A DNA stretch of 64,000 nt from Sandaracinaceae bacterium (lineage in GTDB: Bacteria; Myxococcota_A; Polyangia; Polyangiales; Houyiibacteriaceae), in contig JADJJE010000016.1 of assembly GCA_016706685.1 (NCBI GenBank), positions 143,101 through 207,100 on the forward strand, written 5' to 3'. Shown here piece after piece: positions 32,644-42,385 of the stretch; within the stretch, counting starts at the first letter, position 1; each line of letters opens with the position of its first letter. The position numbers and the translations under genes are program-made. A model generated the notes under the pieces. The model saw nothing but the letters and a program-made list of their open reading frames with translations, made no database searches and had not been told where the DNA came from.

Positions 32644-34656
32644 CTACGAAGCCGCCTCCTCGGGCGTGACCAAGGCCAGCAGCGTGTCCGCCTCCACCTG
32701 GTCGCCAGCCGCGACATACAGCTCGGCCACCACGCCCGCCGCGCTCGCCGTGACGGCGTGCTCCATCTTCATGGCCTCCATGACCAGCAGCGTCTGGCCC
32801 GCCGCCACGCGCTCGCCCGCGGCCACGCGCACCAGGATGATCTTCCCGGGCATGGGCGCCACGCAGCCGCCGACTGGCACGCGCGCGGCCAGGTCCGGGA
32901 AGCGCGGCACCTCGTCGAGCGACACGCTGCCGCCCGACCACTGCACGAAGTGGCGCTCGCCCACCTGCACCACGCGGTAGGTGCGGCGCAGGCCGTCCAC
33001 TTCCAGCGTGAGCACGGTGGCGTGGCCCTCGCGCCGGGCCGACACCCGCCGCACGTCACGCGCGCCGGAGGGCACGCTCACGTCGAAGCGGCCGCTGCCC
33101 AGGTGGGCGTACTGCACGCGCAGCTCGGCGCCGGAGTCCTGCGCATAGGCTGCCCACTCCTTGCCCCAGCGGTTGTTGCGAAAGCCGCTGGGGATGCCGG
33201 GCACCACCGCGCGCTCGCCCTCACGCCCAGCCTGCGCCGCCAGCGTGGCGGCCAGCGCGGCCTCTTCCAGCAGCGCGTCCGACGGCGCCGTGACGATTCC
33301 GTCGGGGAAGTGCTGGTCGATGAAGTGCGTGTGCAGGTCACCGGCGAGGAACGCGGGGTGCGCCAGCAGCTGCAGCAGGAAGTCACGGTTGGTGGCGAGG
33401 CCCTGCACGGAGAGCGAAGACAGCGCGCGCTGCATGCGCCGCACGCTCTGCTCGCGATCGGCGCCGTGGGTGATGATCTTGGCCATCATCGGGTCGTAGT
33501 GGATGCCCACCACGTCGCCGGACTCCACACCGCCATCCACGCGCAGGCCCTCCATGGCGGGCAGGTGCCAGTCGTGCACGGGGCCGCTCTGCGGCAAGAA
33601 GCCACCGGCCGGATCCTCGGCGTAGATGCGCACCTCGAGGGCGTGGCCCATGAGCGGCACCTCGGCCTGCGTGAAGGTGAGCGCCCTGCCCTCCGCCACC
33701 CGGATCTGCTGCTCCACCAGGTCGAGCCCGGTGATGCCCTCGGTGACGGGGTGCTCGACCTGGAGGCGCGTGTTCACCTCGAGGAAGAAGAACTCGCCCT
33801 CGGGAGAGAGGATGAACTCCACCGTGCCGGCGTTGGTGTAGCCGATGGTCTTGCCGCACAGCACGGCGGCCGCGCCCATGCGGGCACGCAGCTCGGGCGT
33901 GAGCGCGGGGGACGGGCTCTCCTCGATGATCTTCTGGTGGCGCCGCTGGATGGAGCACTCGCGCTCGTGCAGGTGCAGCAGCGTGCCGTGCACGTCGCCC
34001 AGGATCTGGATCTCCACGTGGCGCGGGCGCTCCACGTAGCGCTCCACCAGCAGCGTGCCGTCGCCGAAGCTGTTCTCGCCCTCGCGCTTGGCGGAGGCGA
34101 TGGCGTCAGCCAGCTCGGCCTCGGCGCGCACCAGCTTCATGCCCTTGCCGCCGCCGCCGCCGGCGCTGGCCTTGAGCAGCACCGGGAAGCCCACCTCGCG
34201 GGCCTTCTGCGCGAGCACCAGCGGGTCTTGGTCGGCGCCGTCGTAGCCCGGGATGACGGGCACGCCGGCCGAGCCCACCAGGCGCTTGGCCTCGCGCTTG
34301 CTGCCCATGGAGGCGATGGCGGCCGCCGTGGGGCCGATGAAGATGACGCCCGCGTCGGCGCAGGCCTGCGCGAAGGTGGTGTTCTCGGACAGGAAGCCGT
34401 AGCCCGGGTGGATGGCGTCGGCCCCGGTGCGCTTGGCAGCCTCCAGGATCTTGTCGGCGCGCAGGTAGCTCTCGGCGCTGGGCGCGGGCCCGAGGCGCAC
34501 GGCCTCGTCGGCCTCGCGCACGAAGGGCATGCTCTCGTCGGCGTCCGAGAACACGGCCACGGAGGCGATGCCCAGGCGCTTGCAGGTGCGGATGATGCGG
34601 CGCGCGATCTCGCCCCGGTTGGCGATGAGGATCTTCTGAATGCGTGTGTTGCTCAT
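32644..34656 (-). CDS. acyl-CoA carboxylase, biotin carboxylase plus biotin carrier
   Basis: 670 residues. The N-terminal biotin carboxylase part (ILIANRGEIARRIIRTCKRL, GYGFLSENTTFA, ATP-grasp loop KASAGGGGGKGMKLV, FLEVNTRLQVEHPVTE) carboxylates biotin from bicarbonate and ATP. A linker domain follows, and the C-terminal carrier has VMEAMKMEH, whose Lys carries biotin. This is the alpha subunit of propionyl-, methylcrotonyl- or geranyl-type acyl-CoA carboxylases; specificity lies in the beta subunit. The start MSNTRIQKILIANRGE is chosen; an ATG four codons upstream overlaps the stop of the beta-subunit gene. The pair forms one operon with translational coupling. Confidence 0.92.
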   Translation of the reverse strand: MSNTRIQKILIANRGEIARRIIRTCKRLGIASVAVFSDADESMPFVREADEAVRLGPAPSAESYLRADKILEAAKRTGADAIHPGYGFLSENTTFAQACADAGVIFIGPTAAAIASMGSKREAKRLVGSAGVPVIPGYDGADQDPLVLAQKAREVGFPVLLKASAGGGGGKGMKLVRAEAELADAIASAKREGENSFGDGTLLVERYVERPRHVEIQILGDVHGTLLHLHERECSIQRRHQKIIEESPSPALTPELRARMGAAAVLCGKTIGYTNAGTVEFILSPEGEFFFLEVNTRLQVEHPVTEGITGLDLVEQQIRVAEGRALTFTQAEVPLMGHALEVRIYAEDPAGGFLPQSGPVHDWHLPAMEGLRVDGGVESGDVVGIHYDPMMAKIITHGADREQSVRRMQRALSSLSVQGLATNRDFLLQLLAHPAFLAGDLHTHFIDQHFPDGIVTAPSDALLEEAALAATLAAQAGREGERAVVPGIPSGFRNNRWGKEWAAYAQDSGAELRVQYAHLGSGRFDVSVPSGARDVRRVSARREGHATVLTLEVDGLRRTYRVVQVGERHFVQWSGGSVSLDEVPRFPDLAARVPVGGCVAPMPGKIILVRVAAGERVAAGQTLLVMEAMKMEHAVTASAAGVVAELYVAAGDQVEADTLLALVTPEEAAS

Positions 34657-34667
34657 GGTGGGTTCCA

Positions 34668-36278
<1,611 letters not shown>

Positions 36279-36287
36279 GACCCGCGA

Positions 36288-36315
36288 ATCGTAGAGGGTC
36301 AGGGCCGGCTGTCAA
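36288..36315 (-). promoter_or_regulatory. predicted promoter of the acyl-CoA carboxylase operon
   Basis: On the reverse strand TTGACA (36310-36315) and TACGAT (36288-36293) are separated by 16 nt. The start ATG lies 9 nt after the -10 box, so the transcript would have a leader of only a few bases. Confidence 0.5.
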
Positions 36316-36323
36316 CGCCAAAA

Positions 36324-36337
36324 TGAATGAGCATTCA
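36324..36337. promoter_or_regulatory. palindromic operator upstream of carboxylase promoter
   Basis: A perfect palindrome TGAATG-AG-CATTCA ends 8 bp upstream of the -35 box. The half-site TGAATGA/TCATTCA resembles operators of TetR-type regulators of fatty-acid and acyl-CoA metabolism (FadR-type in Bacillus). No such regulator is encoded nearby. Confidence 0.5.
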
Positions 36338-36342
36338 GTCAG

Positions 36343-37782
36343 TCAGGGTGCCCGGGTGACCATGAACCCCGCCGCGTGACGCGAGATCTGGTAGCCGCGC
36401 AGCCCATCGAGCGCGCCAGCCAGCACCACCACGTTGCGTGCCGGGTCGAGCCGCGCCTGGGCCACCGCGTGCACGGCGGCGGCGGTGACGTGGCGCGTGG
36501 CGTTCACGCGTTCGGCCAGCTGGGCCACGGTGATGCGGGCCGAGAAGGCGCGCTCGCACACGGCCAAGAGGCCGCTGGGCGTGACGAAGGAGGTCTCCCA
36601 CTCGCCCCACACCACGCGGCGCGCGCGCGTGAGCTCGGCCTCCGACAGAGGCGCGCTGCGCACCCGCATCAGCTCGGTGAAGAAGGCGTGCAGCGCGGGC
36701 ACGGCCTGGTCGGCGTCGATGCGCGCCTCGATGAAGCCGGCGCGACCGGGGAACGAGTGCCAGCCGCCCCAGCGCACCCCGTAGCTGGCGCCCAGCTCGT
36801 GCCGGATGCGGGTGTTGAGGCTGGAGGTGAAGCCGCCGGCCAGCACCGCTTCGAGCACCTGGTAGGCCGCCCAGTCGGGCGCATCGATGTCGGGCGTGGG
36901 CAGCCCATAGACCAGCTGCAGCTGCGAGCTGCGCATGGACTCGACGCCCAGCGCGATAGTGCTGGGGTTGGGGCTGGGCGTGCTGCGCCGCTCGCGCGGT
37001 CGCTCGGTGTAGGCAGCGCCGAAGCGCGGCTCCACCAGGGCGCGGGCGCGCTCGGGGGTGATGTCGCCCACCAGCATGACGGCCGTCTCGGTGGGGCGGA
37101 ACGCGTCGCGCGCCACCACGCTCACGATGGGCGGCGAGATGCCCGCCATGGCCCGATAGCGCTGGCTGCGCAGCTCGCCGAAGGTGGCGCTGGGCATGTA
37201 GATGGCCTGGGCAGCGAAGGCCCGACCGGTGCCCAGCGGCGACGAAGACGACATCTCTTCATCCAGCAACAGGGAGGCGCGGGCCTGCTGCATGGCCTCG
37301 GTGTCGAGCGGCCCGTGGATGGCATCACTCAGCGCGCCGAGCACGGCCTCGAGGTCGCGCGTCTGCGCGGTGCCCGACACGCCGGCGCCCGTGAGCGAGG
37401 CACCGAAGGACAGCGAGGTGTCGGGCTGACGCAGCGACGCCAGCCGCTCCACGTAGGCCGTGGCGAGGTCGAGCGCCCCGTCTTCGTAGTCGAGCTCGCT
37501 GGCGCGCGTGATGACCGCGAGGCTGACGGTGGGCCAGCCCGGCCGCGGGATGACGACCAGTGTGAGACCGTTGGGCAGCTGCACCTGGCTCATGGCCGGA
37601 GCCTGCAGCGGAGGCGCCTCGGGCGTGGGCGGCGGGAGGCGGCGGAAGGGCTCGTCCGGCGCGCGGGTGAGGGGCTGGCGTGGCGCGGGCAAGCCTCCGG
37701 CGGCTCCGCAGCCGAGCAGCGCCGAGGCCGCTAGCAGCGCCAGACACGAGCGCGTGGACGGAGACACGCCGCGGCGGGTCAC
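36343..37782 (-). CDS. M16 peptidase-family lipoprotein, no active site
   Basis: 479 residues from a GTG that shares GTGA with the stop of the upstream M16 gene. A signal with lipobox ALLGC is followed by a Pro-rich linker. The two M16 lobes are recognisable (QLPNGLTLVVIPRPGWPTVSL, VMLVGDITPERARALVEPRF, VLEAVLAGGFTSSLNTRIRH, LGASYGVRW). The zinc motif HxxEH is replaced (RASELDYEDGALDLATAYV), so it should be the inactive subunit that pairs with the active one next door, as in mitochondrial processing peptidase and its bacterial homologues. It is probably anchored in the envelope facing the periplasm. Confidence 0.88.
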   Translation of the reverse strand: MTRRGVSPSTRSCLALLAASALLGCGAAGGLPAPRQPLTRAPDEPFRRLPPPTPEAPPLQAPAMSQVQLPNGLTLVVIPRPGWPTVSLAVITRASELDYEDGALDLATAYVERLASLRQPDTSLSFGASLTGAGVSGTAQTRDLEAVLGALSDAIHGPLDTEAMQQARASLLLDEEMSSSSPLGTGRAFAAQAIYMPSATFGELRSQRYRAMAGISPPIVSVVARDAFRPTETAVMLVGDITPERARALVEPRFGAAYTERPRERRSTPSPNPSTIALGVESMRSSQLQLVYGLPTPDIDAPDWAAYQVLEAVLAGGFTSSLNTRIRHELGASYGVRWGGWHSFPGRAGFIEARIDADQAVPALHAFFTELMRVRSAPLSEAELTRARRVVWGEWETSFVTPSGLLAVCERAFSARITVAQLAERVNATRHVTAAAVHAVAQARLDPARNVVVLAGALDGLRGYQISRHAAGFMVTRAP

Positions 37783-39146
37783 TGGGCCACCTGCGGGTAG
37801 GGGGTGCTGACGCGCCCGCCCATGGGGGCGTCGGGCACGCTGCGCAGGTGCACCACCAGGCGCCTGTCGAGAGGCAGCCACTCGGCGGCCACGCGCCGAA
37901 CGTCATCTCCACTGAGGCCGCTGTAGCGCGACGCCAGGTAGAACGGCGCCACCACGTGCCCCTCCGGGCTCATGGCCAGACTCATGGCGCGGCTGTCGTA
38001 GCCCTCGTAGCTGCCGGTGATCCAGTTGGACGCGGCGTCGCGGTAGGCCGGCAGCGACTCGCTGCGCAGCGTGTTGGTCTGCAGCTGCGTGAGGTAGTGA
38101 TCCACCATGGCGAGGTACGGCCGCGGGTCGGCGCCCGCCTCTAGGCTGAGCGCGATGTTGAACTCGGAGGCCAGGTGGTGGCTGGCCTGGTGCGCTCCCG
38201 CGCTCAGCAGCGGCCCGCCGATCATGGACTCGAGCCGCCGGTCCAGCAGCTTGGCCACCACATCGAGGGTGGCGTCGTCTTCCTCGAGGTAGGGCGGCGT
38301 GGGCCACATGAGCATGAGCGTGTCGGTGTGGGTGGGCGCCTCGAAGTCCACGAAGCGGGAGCCGCTCAAGCGCACCACTGCGCGCGCGGGCGTCTCGAGG
38401 GGATCCCGGCTGGGCGGGATGGAGGCGAAGTAGCGCTCCACGCTCGCGAGGGCGCGCGCCGGGTCCACGTCGCCGACGATGGCCAGCGTGGCGTTGTTGG
38501 GCACGTAGTACTCCTGCAAGAACCACTGCACGTGCGCGAGGCGGATGGAGGCCACGTGGTTGGGGTCGTCGCCCACCAGGTGATACGGATGACCCACCGG
38601 GTACATCTGCTGCTGGATGACCTCGGTGAGCCAGCCGCTGGCGCGCCCGCTCACGCGCTCACGCCACTCCTGCAGCACCACGCTGCGCTCACGCGCCACC
38701 TTCGCTTCGTCGAGCGCGGTGATCAAGTAGCCCATGCGGTCGCTCTCGATCCAGAGCGCGAGGTCCAGCTCACGGGCGGGCAGCTCCACGTAGTAGGTGG
38801 TGGCGTCCTGGCTGGTGACGCCGTTCATGGCCGTGCCGCCGGCCGGCTCGAAGTAGGCCGCCGCCCCCTCGGGCGCGTGCTCGGAGCCCGTGAACATGAG
38901 GTGCTCCACGATGTGCGGCAGGCCGCGGAAGCCGCGCGGGGTGGTGCGAAAGCCCACGTGGTACTGGATGGCCACGCCCACGCGCGGCGTGCGCCGGTCT
39001 TGCTGGATGAGCACGCGCAGGCCGTTGTCGAGGCGCCGCTCGAGCACGGGCAGGTTGGGCACCTGGGCGTGGGCGGTCTGCGCCACGCACGCGACGACCA
39101 TGAGTGCCAGCGCGGCGCGCGCGGCTCGGGGGGCAGAGCTCCTCAT
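37779..39146 (-). CDS. M16 zinc peptidase, catalytic subunit, exported
   Basis: 455 residues. The signal peptide (MRSSAPRAARAALALMVVACVAQTAHAQ) is followed by LDNGLRVLIQQD and the inverzincin motif HIVEH (H-x-x-E-H) with the downstream Glu in the segment ELDLALWIESDRMG and LQEWRER. The C-terminal lobe has TLAIVGDVDPARALASVERY. It is expected to be a periplasmic zinc metallopeptidase working with the neighbouring inactive subunit. The start at 39146 gives the signal peptide; the frame continues upstream to 39215 without homology. The two genes are translationally coupled by a 4-nt overlap. Confidence 0.92.
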   Translation of the reverse strand: MRSSAPRAARAALALMVVACVAQTAHAQVPNLPVLERRLDNGLRVLIQQDRRTPRVGVAIQYHVGFRTTPRGFRGLPHIVEHLMFTGSEHAPEGAAAYFEPAGGTAMNGVTSQDATTYYVELPARELDLALWIESDRMGYLITALDEAKVARERSVVLQEWRERVSGRASGWLTEVIQQQMYPVGHPYHLVGDDPNHVASIRLAHVQWFLQEYYVPNNATLAIVGDVDPARALASVERYFASIPPSRDPLETPARAVVRLSGSRFVDFEAPTHTDTLMLMWPTPPYLEEDDATLDVVAKLLDRRLESMIGGPLLSAGAHQASHHLASEFNIALSLEAGADPRPYLAMVDHYLTQLQTNTLRSESLPAYRDAASNWITGSYEGYDSRAMSLAMSPEGHVVAPFYLASRYSGLSGDDVRRVAAEWLPLDRRLVVHLRSVPDAPMGGRVSTPYPQVAQ

Positions 39147-39195
39147 AGACCGTGAGGGTACGCCAGGCCGGGGGTCGCGGGCTATGCTCACCGCG

Positions 39196-40110
39196 ATGAG
39201 CTGGGAGACCGTCACCTCACTTCCCCAATCCCACGCGAGCGGCTCGCCCTACCAGGGTCAGGCGGAGCCCGTGGTGGCCAAGCGGATCGGTCTCCGTGCG
39301 CGAGAGCGCGTGCGGCTGTTCTTCCGCTCCACCCCGGAGCTGCCCTCGGCACGGGCCGCCCGAAGCGTGGTGCTCACGCCCAACCACCTGTACGTGGAGC
39401 GCGTGAGCGGCACCATAGAGCGCGTGCGCCTCGACGCGCTGAAGGGGCGCCGCGTGGACGGTCCGCTGGTGGTCTACGGGGTGAACGACGGCGAGGATCT
39501 GGCGCTCCCAGCGCGCGCGGGGTGCCCCGTCATCGCGGCGCTCGACGCGCGCCATGGCGAGGCGGGCAAGGGCGCCCTCCCTCCGGTGGTGGTGCGCCGT
39601 CACGTGGCCATGGCCTTGTTCGTGGCCTCGCTGCTCGCGGCCCCCGGGACGTTCTGGCTCGTCGAGTACAGCCTCGACGAGATGTGGGACCGCATCCACC
39701 GCGGCCTCTACACCGCGGAGGTGGTGCTGGGTGTGGTGGCTGGCGCGTCGGCCATCCTGGGCGCCCTGCTCGTGCTGCAGCTCGCGCCCATGCGCATCCA
39801 CATCGACACGCTGGGCGTGCGGCGCGTTCGCGGGCTGGTGCCGTGGCTGCAGTACTTGGAGCCGCCCGAGGCGTTTCGCTCGGTCCGCTTGGATGTCGTG
39901 CGCTACCGGCTGAAGTCGGGTGCCACCCGCGACGCGGGCTTCGTGGTGAGGCTGCGGCGACGCGGCGAAGAGGCGAGCCAGGGCGACCTCGAGCTGCGCC
40001 AGTTCGTCTCCGAGGAGGCCCACGGGAAGGACGAGCAGCACCGGCAAGCGAACGAGCTCGCGCTGCGCGTGGCCGCGCTGTTGGACCTGCCGGTGGACCG
40101 AGGTAGCTGA
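39196..40110 (+). CDS. membrane protein with two helices, unknown function
   Basis: 304 residues from ATG 39196 (an ATG at 39184 gives four more). The N-terminal 130 residues are soluble with PH-like beta strands (RARERVRLFFRSTPELPSAR, VVLTPNHLYVERVSG, RVRLDALKGRRVDGPLVVYG). Two membrane helices follow (VAMALFVASLLAAPGTFWLV and VVLGVVAGASAILGALLVL), then a second soluble part with IHIDTLGVRRVRGL and FVVRLRRRGEE that again has PH-like character. No enzyme motif is visible. It is divergent from the M16 pair. The two beta modules around a hairpin of helices resemble DUF-type bPH membrane proteins, but I cannot assign it. Confidence 0.6.
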   Translation: MSWETVTSLPQSHASGSPYQGQAEPVVAKRIGLRARERVRLFFRSTPELPSARAARSVVLTPNHLYVERVSGTIERVRLDALKGRRVDGPLVVYGVNDGEDLALPARAGCPVIAALDARHGEAGKGALPPVVVRRHVAMALFVASLLAAPGTFWLVEYSLDEMWDRIHRGLYTAEVVLGVVAGASAILGALLVLQLAPMRIHIDTLGVRRVRGLVPWLQYLEPPEAFRSVRLDVVRYRLKSGATRDAGFVVRLRRRGEEASQGDLELRQFVSEEAHGKDEQHRQANELALRVAALLDLPVDRGS

Positions 40111-40153
40111 CGCGCCACACCGCCACAACTTTCGCTTCGTCAAATCTTTCGCA

Positions 40154-40182
40154 TTGTCAAAATAGTCATCCGGGGCTAAGAC
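40154..40182 (+). promoter_or_regulatory. predicted promoter of the oxidase/hydrolase operon
   Basis: TTGTCA (40154-40159) and TAAGAC (40177-40182) are separated by 17 nt in an unusually AT-rich stretch. The gene start lies 35 bp downstream. Confidence 0.45.
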
Positions 40183-40216
40183 CGTGGTCAGGAACGCGAG
40201 ACCACGGAGCGCTGAG

Positions 40217-41551
40217 ATGACGCCGAGCGACAGAAACCGAGGGAGCACCTTTCGACGCGGAGAGCCCGGCTACGAAGCCGCGCGCCGCGCCACCTGCTGG
40301 AACCAGCGGCTGGCCGACCGCTTCCCGGACGTGATCGTGCAGGCCAACGACGAGGCCGAGGTGGTGACCGCCATGCAGCGCGCCGCCCGCGAGGGTCTGA
40401 AAGTGGGCGTGCGCTCCGGAGGCCACAGCTGGGCCGGCAACCACGTGCGCGACGGCGGGATGCTGCTGGACGTGTCGCGCCTGCGGGACGTGCAGGTGGA
40501 CACCCGCAACCTGCGCGCCACCGCCGGGCCGGGCTGCGCCGGGCACGAGCTGGCCGAGACGTTGCGCCCGCACGGGCTGTTCTTCCCTGCCGGGCACTGC
40601 AAGGGCGTGTGCATCGGCGGCTACCTGCTGCAGGGCGGGTTCGGCTGGCACGGCCGCAAGCTGGGCCTCGCGTGCATGAGCGTGCTGGGCATCGACTACG
40701 TGGACGCCGCGGGCCAGCGCCACCACGCGAGCCCCACCGAGAACGAGGACATGTACTGGGCCGCGCGCGGCGCCGGGCCGGGGTTCTTCGGCGTGGTCAC
40801 GCGCTTCCACGTGCGCGTGTACGAGCGGCCGCGGTTCATGGGCATGGCCATGGCCACCTACCCGCTGCGCGACCTCGAGCGCGTGTTCCGCTGGGCACAC
40901 GCGCTGGGGCCGAGCGTGCCGGACTCCATCGAGCTCATGCTGCTGCTGTCGCGCAGCACGCCGGGCGTGCGCGGCCCGGGTATCAGCGTGCTGGCGCCGG
41001 TCTTCGAGGACTCGTGTGGCGCCGCCACGCGTGCCGCGAGCTTCATGAAGCAGAAGCCCCACGGCGCGCGTCTGAGCATGCCCCTGCTGCCCATGCCGCT
41101 CGACTGGATGTACCGCGCGGTGATGCACCACTACCCGGCCGAGCACCGCTACGCCGTGGACAACATGTGGACCCACGCGCCCATCGACGCGCTGCTGCCG
41201 GGGCTCGAGCGCATCGGCCAGACGCTGCCGCCGGCGCCGTCACACATGCTGTGGATGAACTGGAGCCCGCCGCGCGACCGACCGCCCATGGCCTTCTCGC
41301 TCGAGGACGACACGTACATCGCGCTCTATGGCGTGTGGAAGGACGCGCAGCACGACGCGCAGGTGGCCCCGTGGGCAGGGGAGCGCATGCGGGAGATGGC
41401 GCACCTGGCCACCGGGATTCAGCTGGCGGACGAGAACCTGGCCCAGCGCCCTGCCCGCTTCGTGGCCGACGCGAACCTGGCGAAGCTGGACGCCGTGCGT
41501 GCGCTGCGCGACGCCCCCGGCCGCTTCCACCCGTGGATGGGCCGGCCATGA
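40217..41551 (+). CDS. FAD-linked oxidase, berberine-bridge type
   Basis: 444 residues. The FAD-binding PCMH domain has SGGHSW with His70, the usual 8-alpha-histidyl flavin attachment, and PAGHCKGVCIGG with Cys128, the likely second (6-S-cysteinyl) attachment. GGFGWHGRKLGLACMSVLGIDYV and GAGPGFFGVVTRFHV are also family-typical. The C-terminal substrate domain is less clear and the usual BBE tail motif is weak. No signal peptide, so cytoplasmic. It oxidises small organic molecules, often phenols, sugars or alkaloid-like compounds, with O2. The stop overlaps the ATG of the PhlG-like gene, so the two act in one pathway. Confidence 0.85.
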   Translation: MTPSDRNRGSTFRRGEPGYEAARRATCWNQRLADRFPDVIVQANDEAEVVTAMQRAAREGLKVGVRSGGHSWAGNHVRDGGMLLDVSRLRDVQVDTRNLRATAGPGCAGHELAETLRPHGLFFPAGHCKGVCIGGYLLQGGFGWHGRKLGLACMSVLGIDYVDAAGQRHHASPTENEDMYWAARGAGPGFFGVVTRFHVRVYERPRFMGMAMATYPLRDLERVFRWAHALGPSVPDSIELMLLLSRSTPGVRGPGISVLAPVFEDSCGAATRAASFMKQKPHGARLSMPLLPMPLDWMYRAVMHHYPAEHRYAVDNMWTHAPIDALLPGLERIGQTLPPAPSHMLWMNWSPPRDRPPMAFSLEDDTYIALYGVWKDAQHDAQVAPWAGERMREMAHLATGIQLADENLAQRPARFVADANLAKLDAVRALRDAPGRFHPWMGRP

Positions 41552-42372
41552 TGCCCGCACGACCCATCGCGGGGCGCGAGCTGGGCTGGTCGGCGGAGCT
41601 GCTTCGCTCGAGCCCTCTCGCCGTGCACTACCGGCCCGTGATGGCGCCGCTCTCGCGCGAGGCGTGCGACGCGCTGGCGCACGGGGCGCTGCCCCCCGAG
41701 CTGCTGCCCACGCCCGAGCAGGTGGTGCATGGGAGCGCGCTGAGCCCGCTCATGGTCACTCACGGCTACGCGCTCGAGCCCGGTGGCGGGATGCGCGTGG
41801 CGCTGCGCACGCCCATGCCGGATGTGTCTCCCGCCATGGTGGACTGGTGGTTCGGTTGGCACAGCAGCAGCCCCGAGCGCTACAAGCTCTGGCATCCCCG
41901 CGCGCACGTGCACGCCGAGTGGCTGCGCCAGCCGCCGCCCGGCAGCGAGGGCCGCGCGCGCTACGTGGGGCACACGTCCATCGTGGACGAGTACGTGGGG
42001 GGCGAGCTCGGCCGCTTCGCGGTGCAGTTCATGGCCCCAGAGGCGCTGGGGTTCGACGCCGCGCGACTGGGCGAAGACGTGGCCACCGCCGTCTGTGCGC
42101 GGGCCGGCCTCACGCAACTGCCCATCGACGCCGGCTACCTGGTGCACGAGGTGCTGGCGGTGCCCGGCGGCAGCGAGATGCGCTCGTACTTCTGGCTGGG
42201 CGGCCGCTACGCTGCCGCACGCGGTGGCGGAGCCCTGGGCGCGCTGGCAATCTCGGTGGCGCGGCGCGTGCTGCGTCCCACCGAGCGCGACGCACGGGCG
42301 ATGCTGACCCACTGCGCGGAGGAGATGGCGCACCTGGCCACGTTCCTGCCCGCTCTATCGGGAACAGCGTGA
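41548..42372 (+). CDS. PhlG-like (DAPG hydrolase family) protein
   Basis: 274 residues. The segment MVDWWFGWHSSSPERYKLWH and HPRAHVHAEWL matches the zinc-binding region of 2,4-diacetylphloroglucinol hydrolase PhlG, which cleaves a C-C bond of an acylated phenol. Later conserved pieces are GHTSIVDEYVG, VHEVLAVPGGSEMRSYFWLG and a C-terminal Glu/His stretch (HCAEEMAHLATFLP) that supplies further ligands in this family. It may hydrolyse an acyl-phenol or 1,3-diketone made by the preceding oxidase. The ATGA overlap indicates coupled translation. PhlG itself is 290 residues or so, in agreement. Confidence 0.75.
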   Translation: MMPARPIAGRELGWSAELLRSSPLAVHYRPVMAPLSREACDALAHGALPPELLPTPEQVVHGSALSPLMVTHGYALEPGGGMRVALRTPMPDVSPAMVDWWFGWHSSSPERYKLWHPRAHVHAEWLRQPPPGSEGRARYVGHTSIVDEYVGGELGRFAVQFMAPEALGFDAARLGEDVATAVCARAGLTQLPIDAGYLVHEVLAVPGGSEMRSYFWLGGRYAAARGGGALGALAISVARRVLRPTERDARAMLTHCAEEMAHLATFLPALSGTA

Positions 42373-42385
42373 CGTGAGTGTGGGC

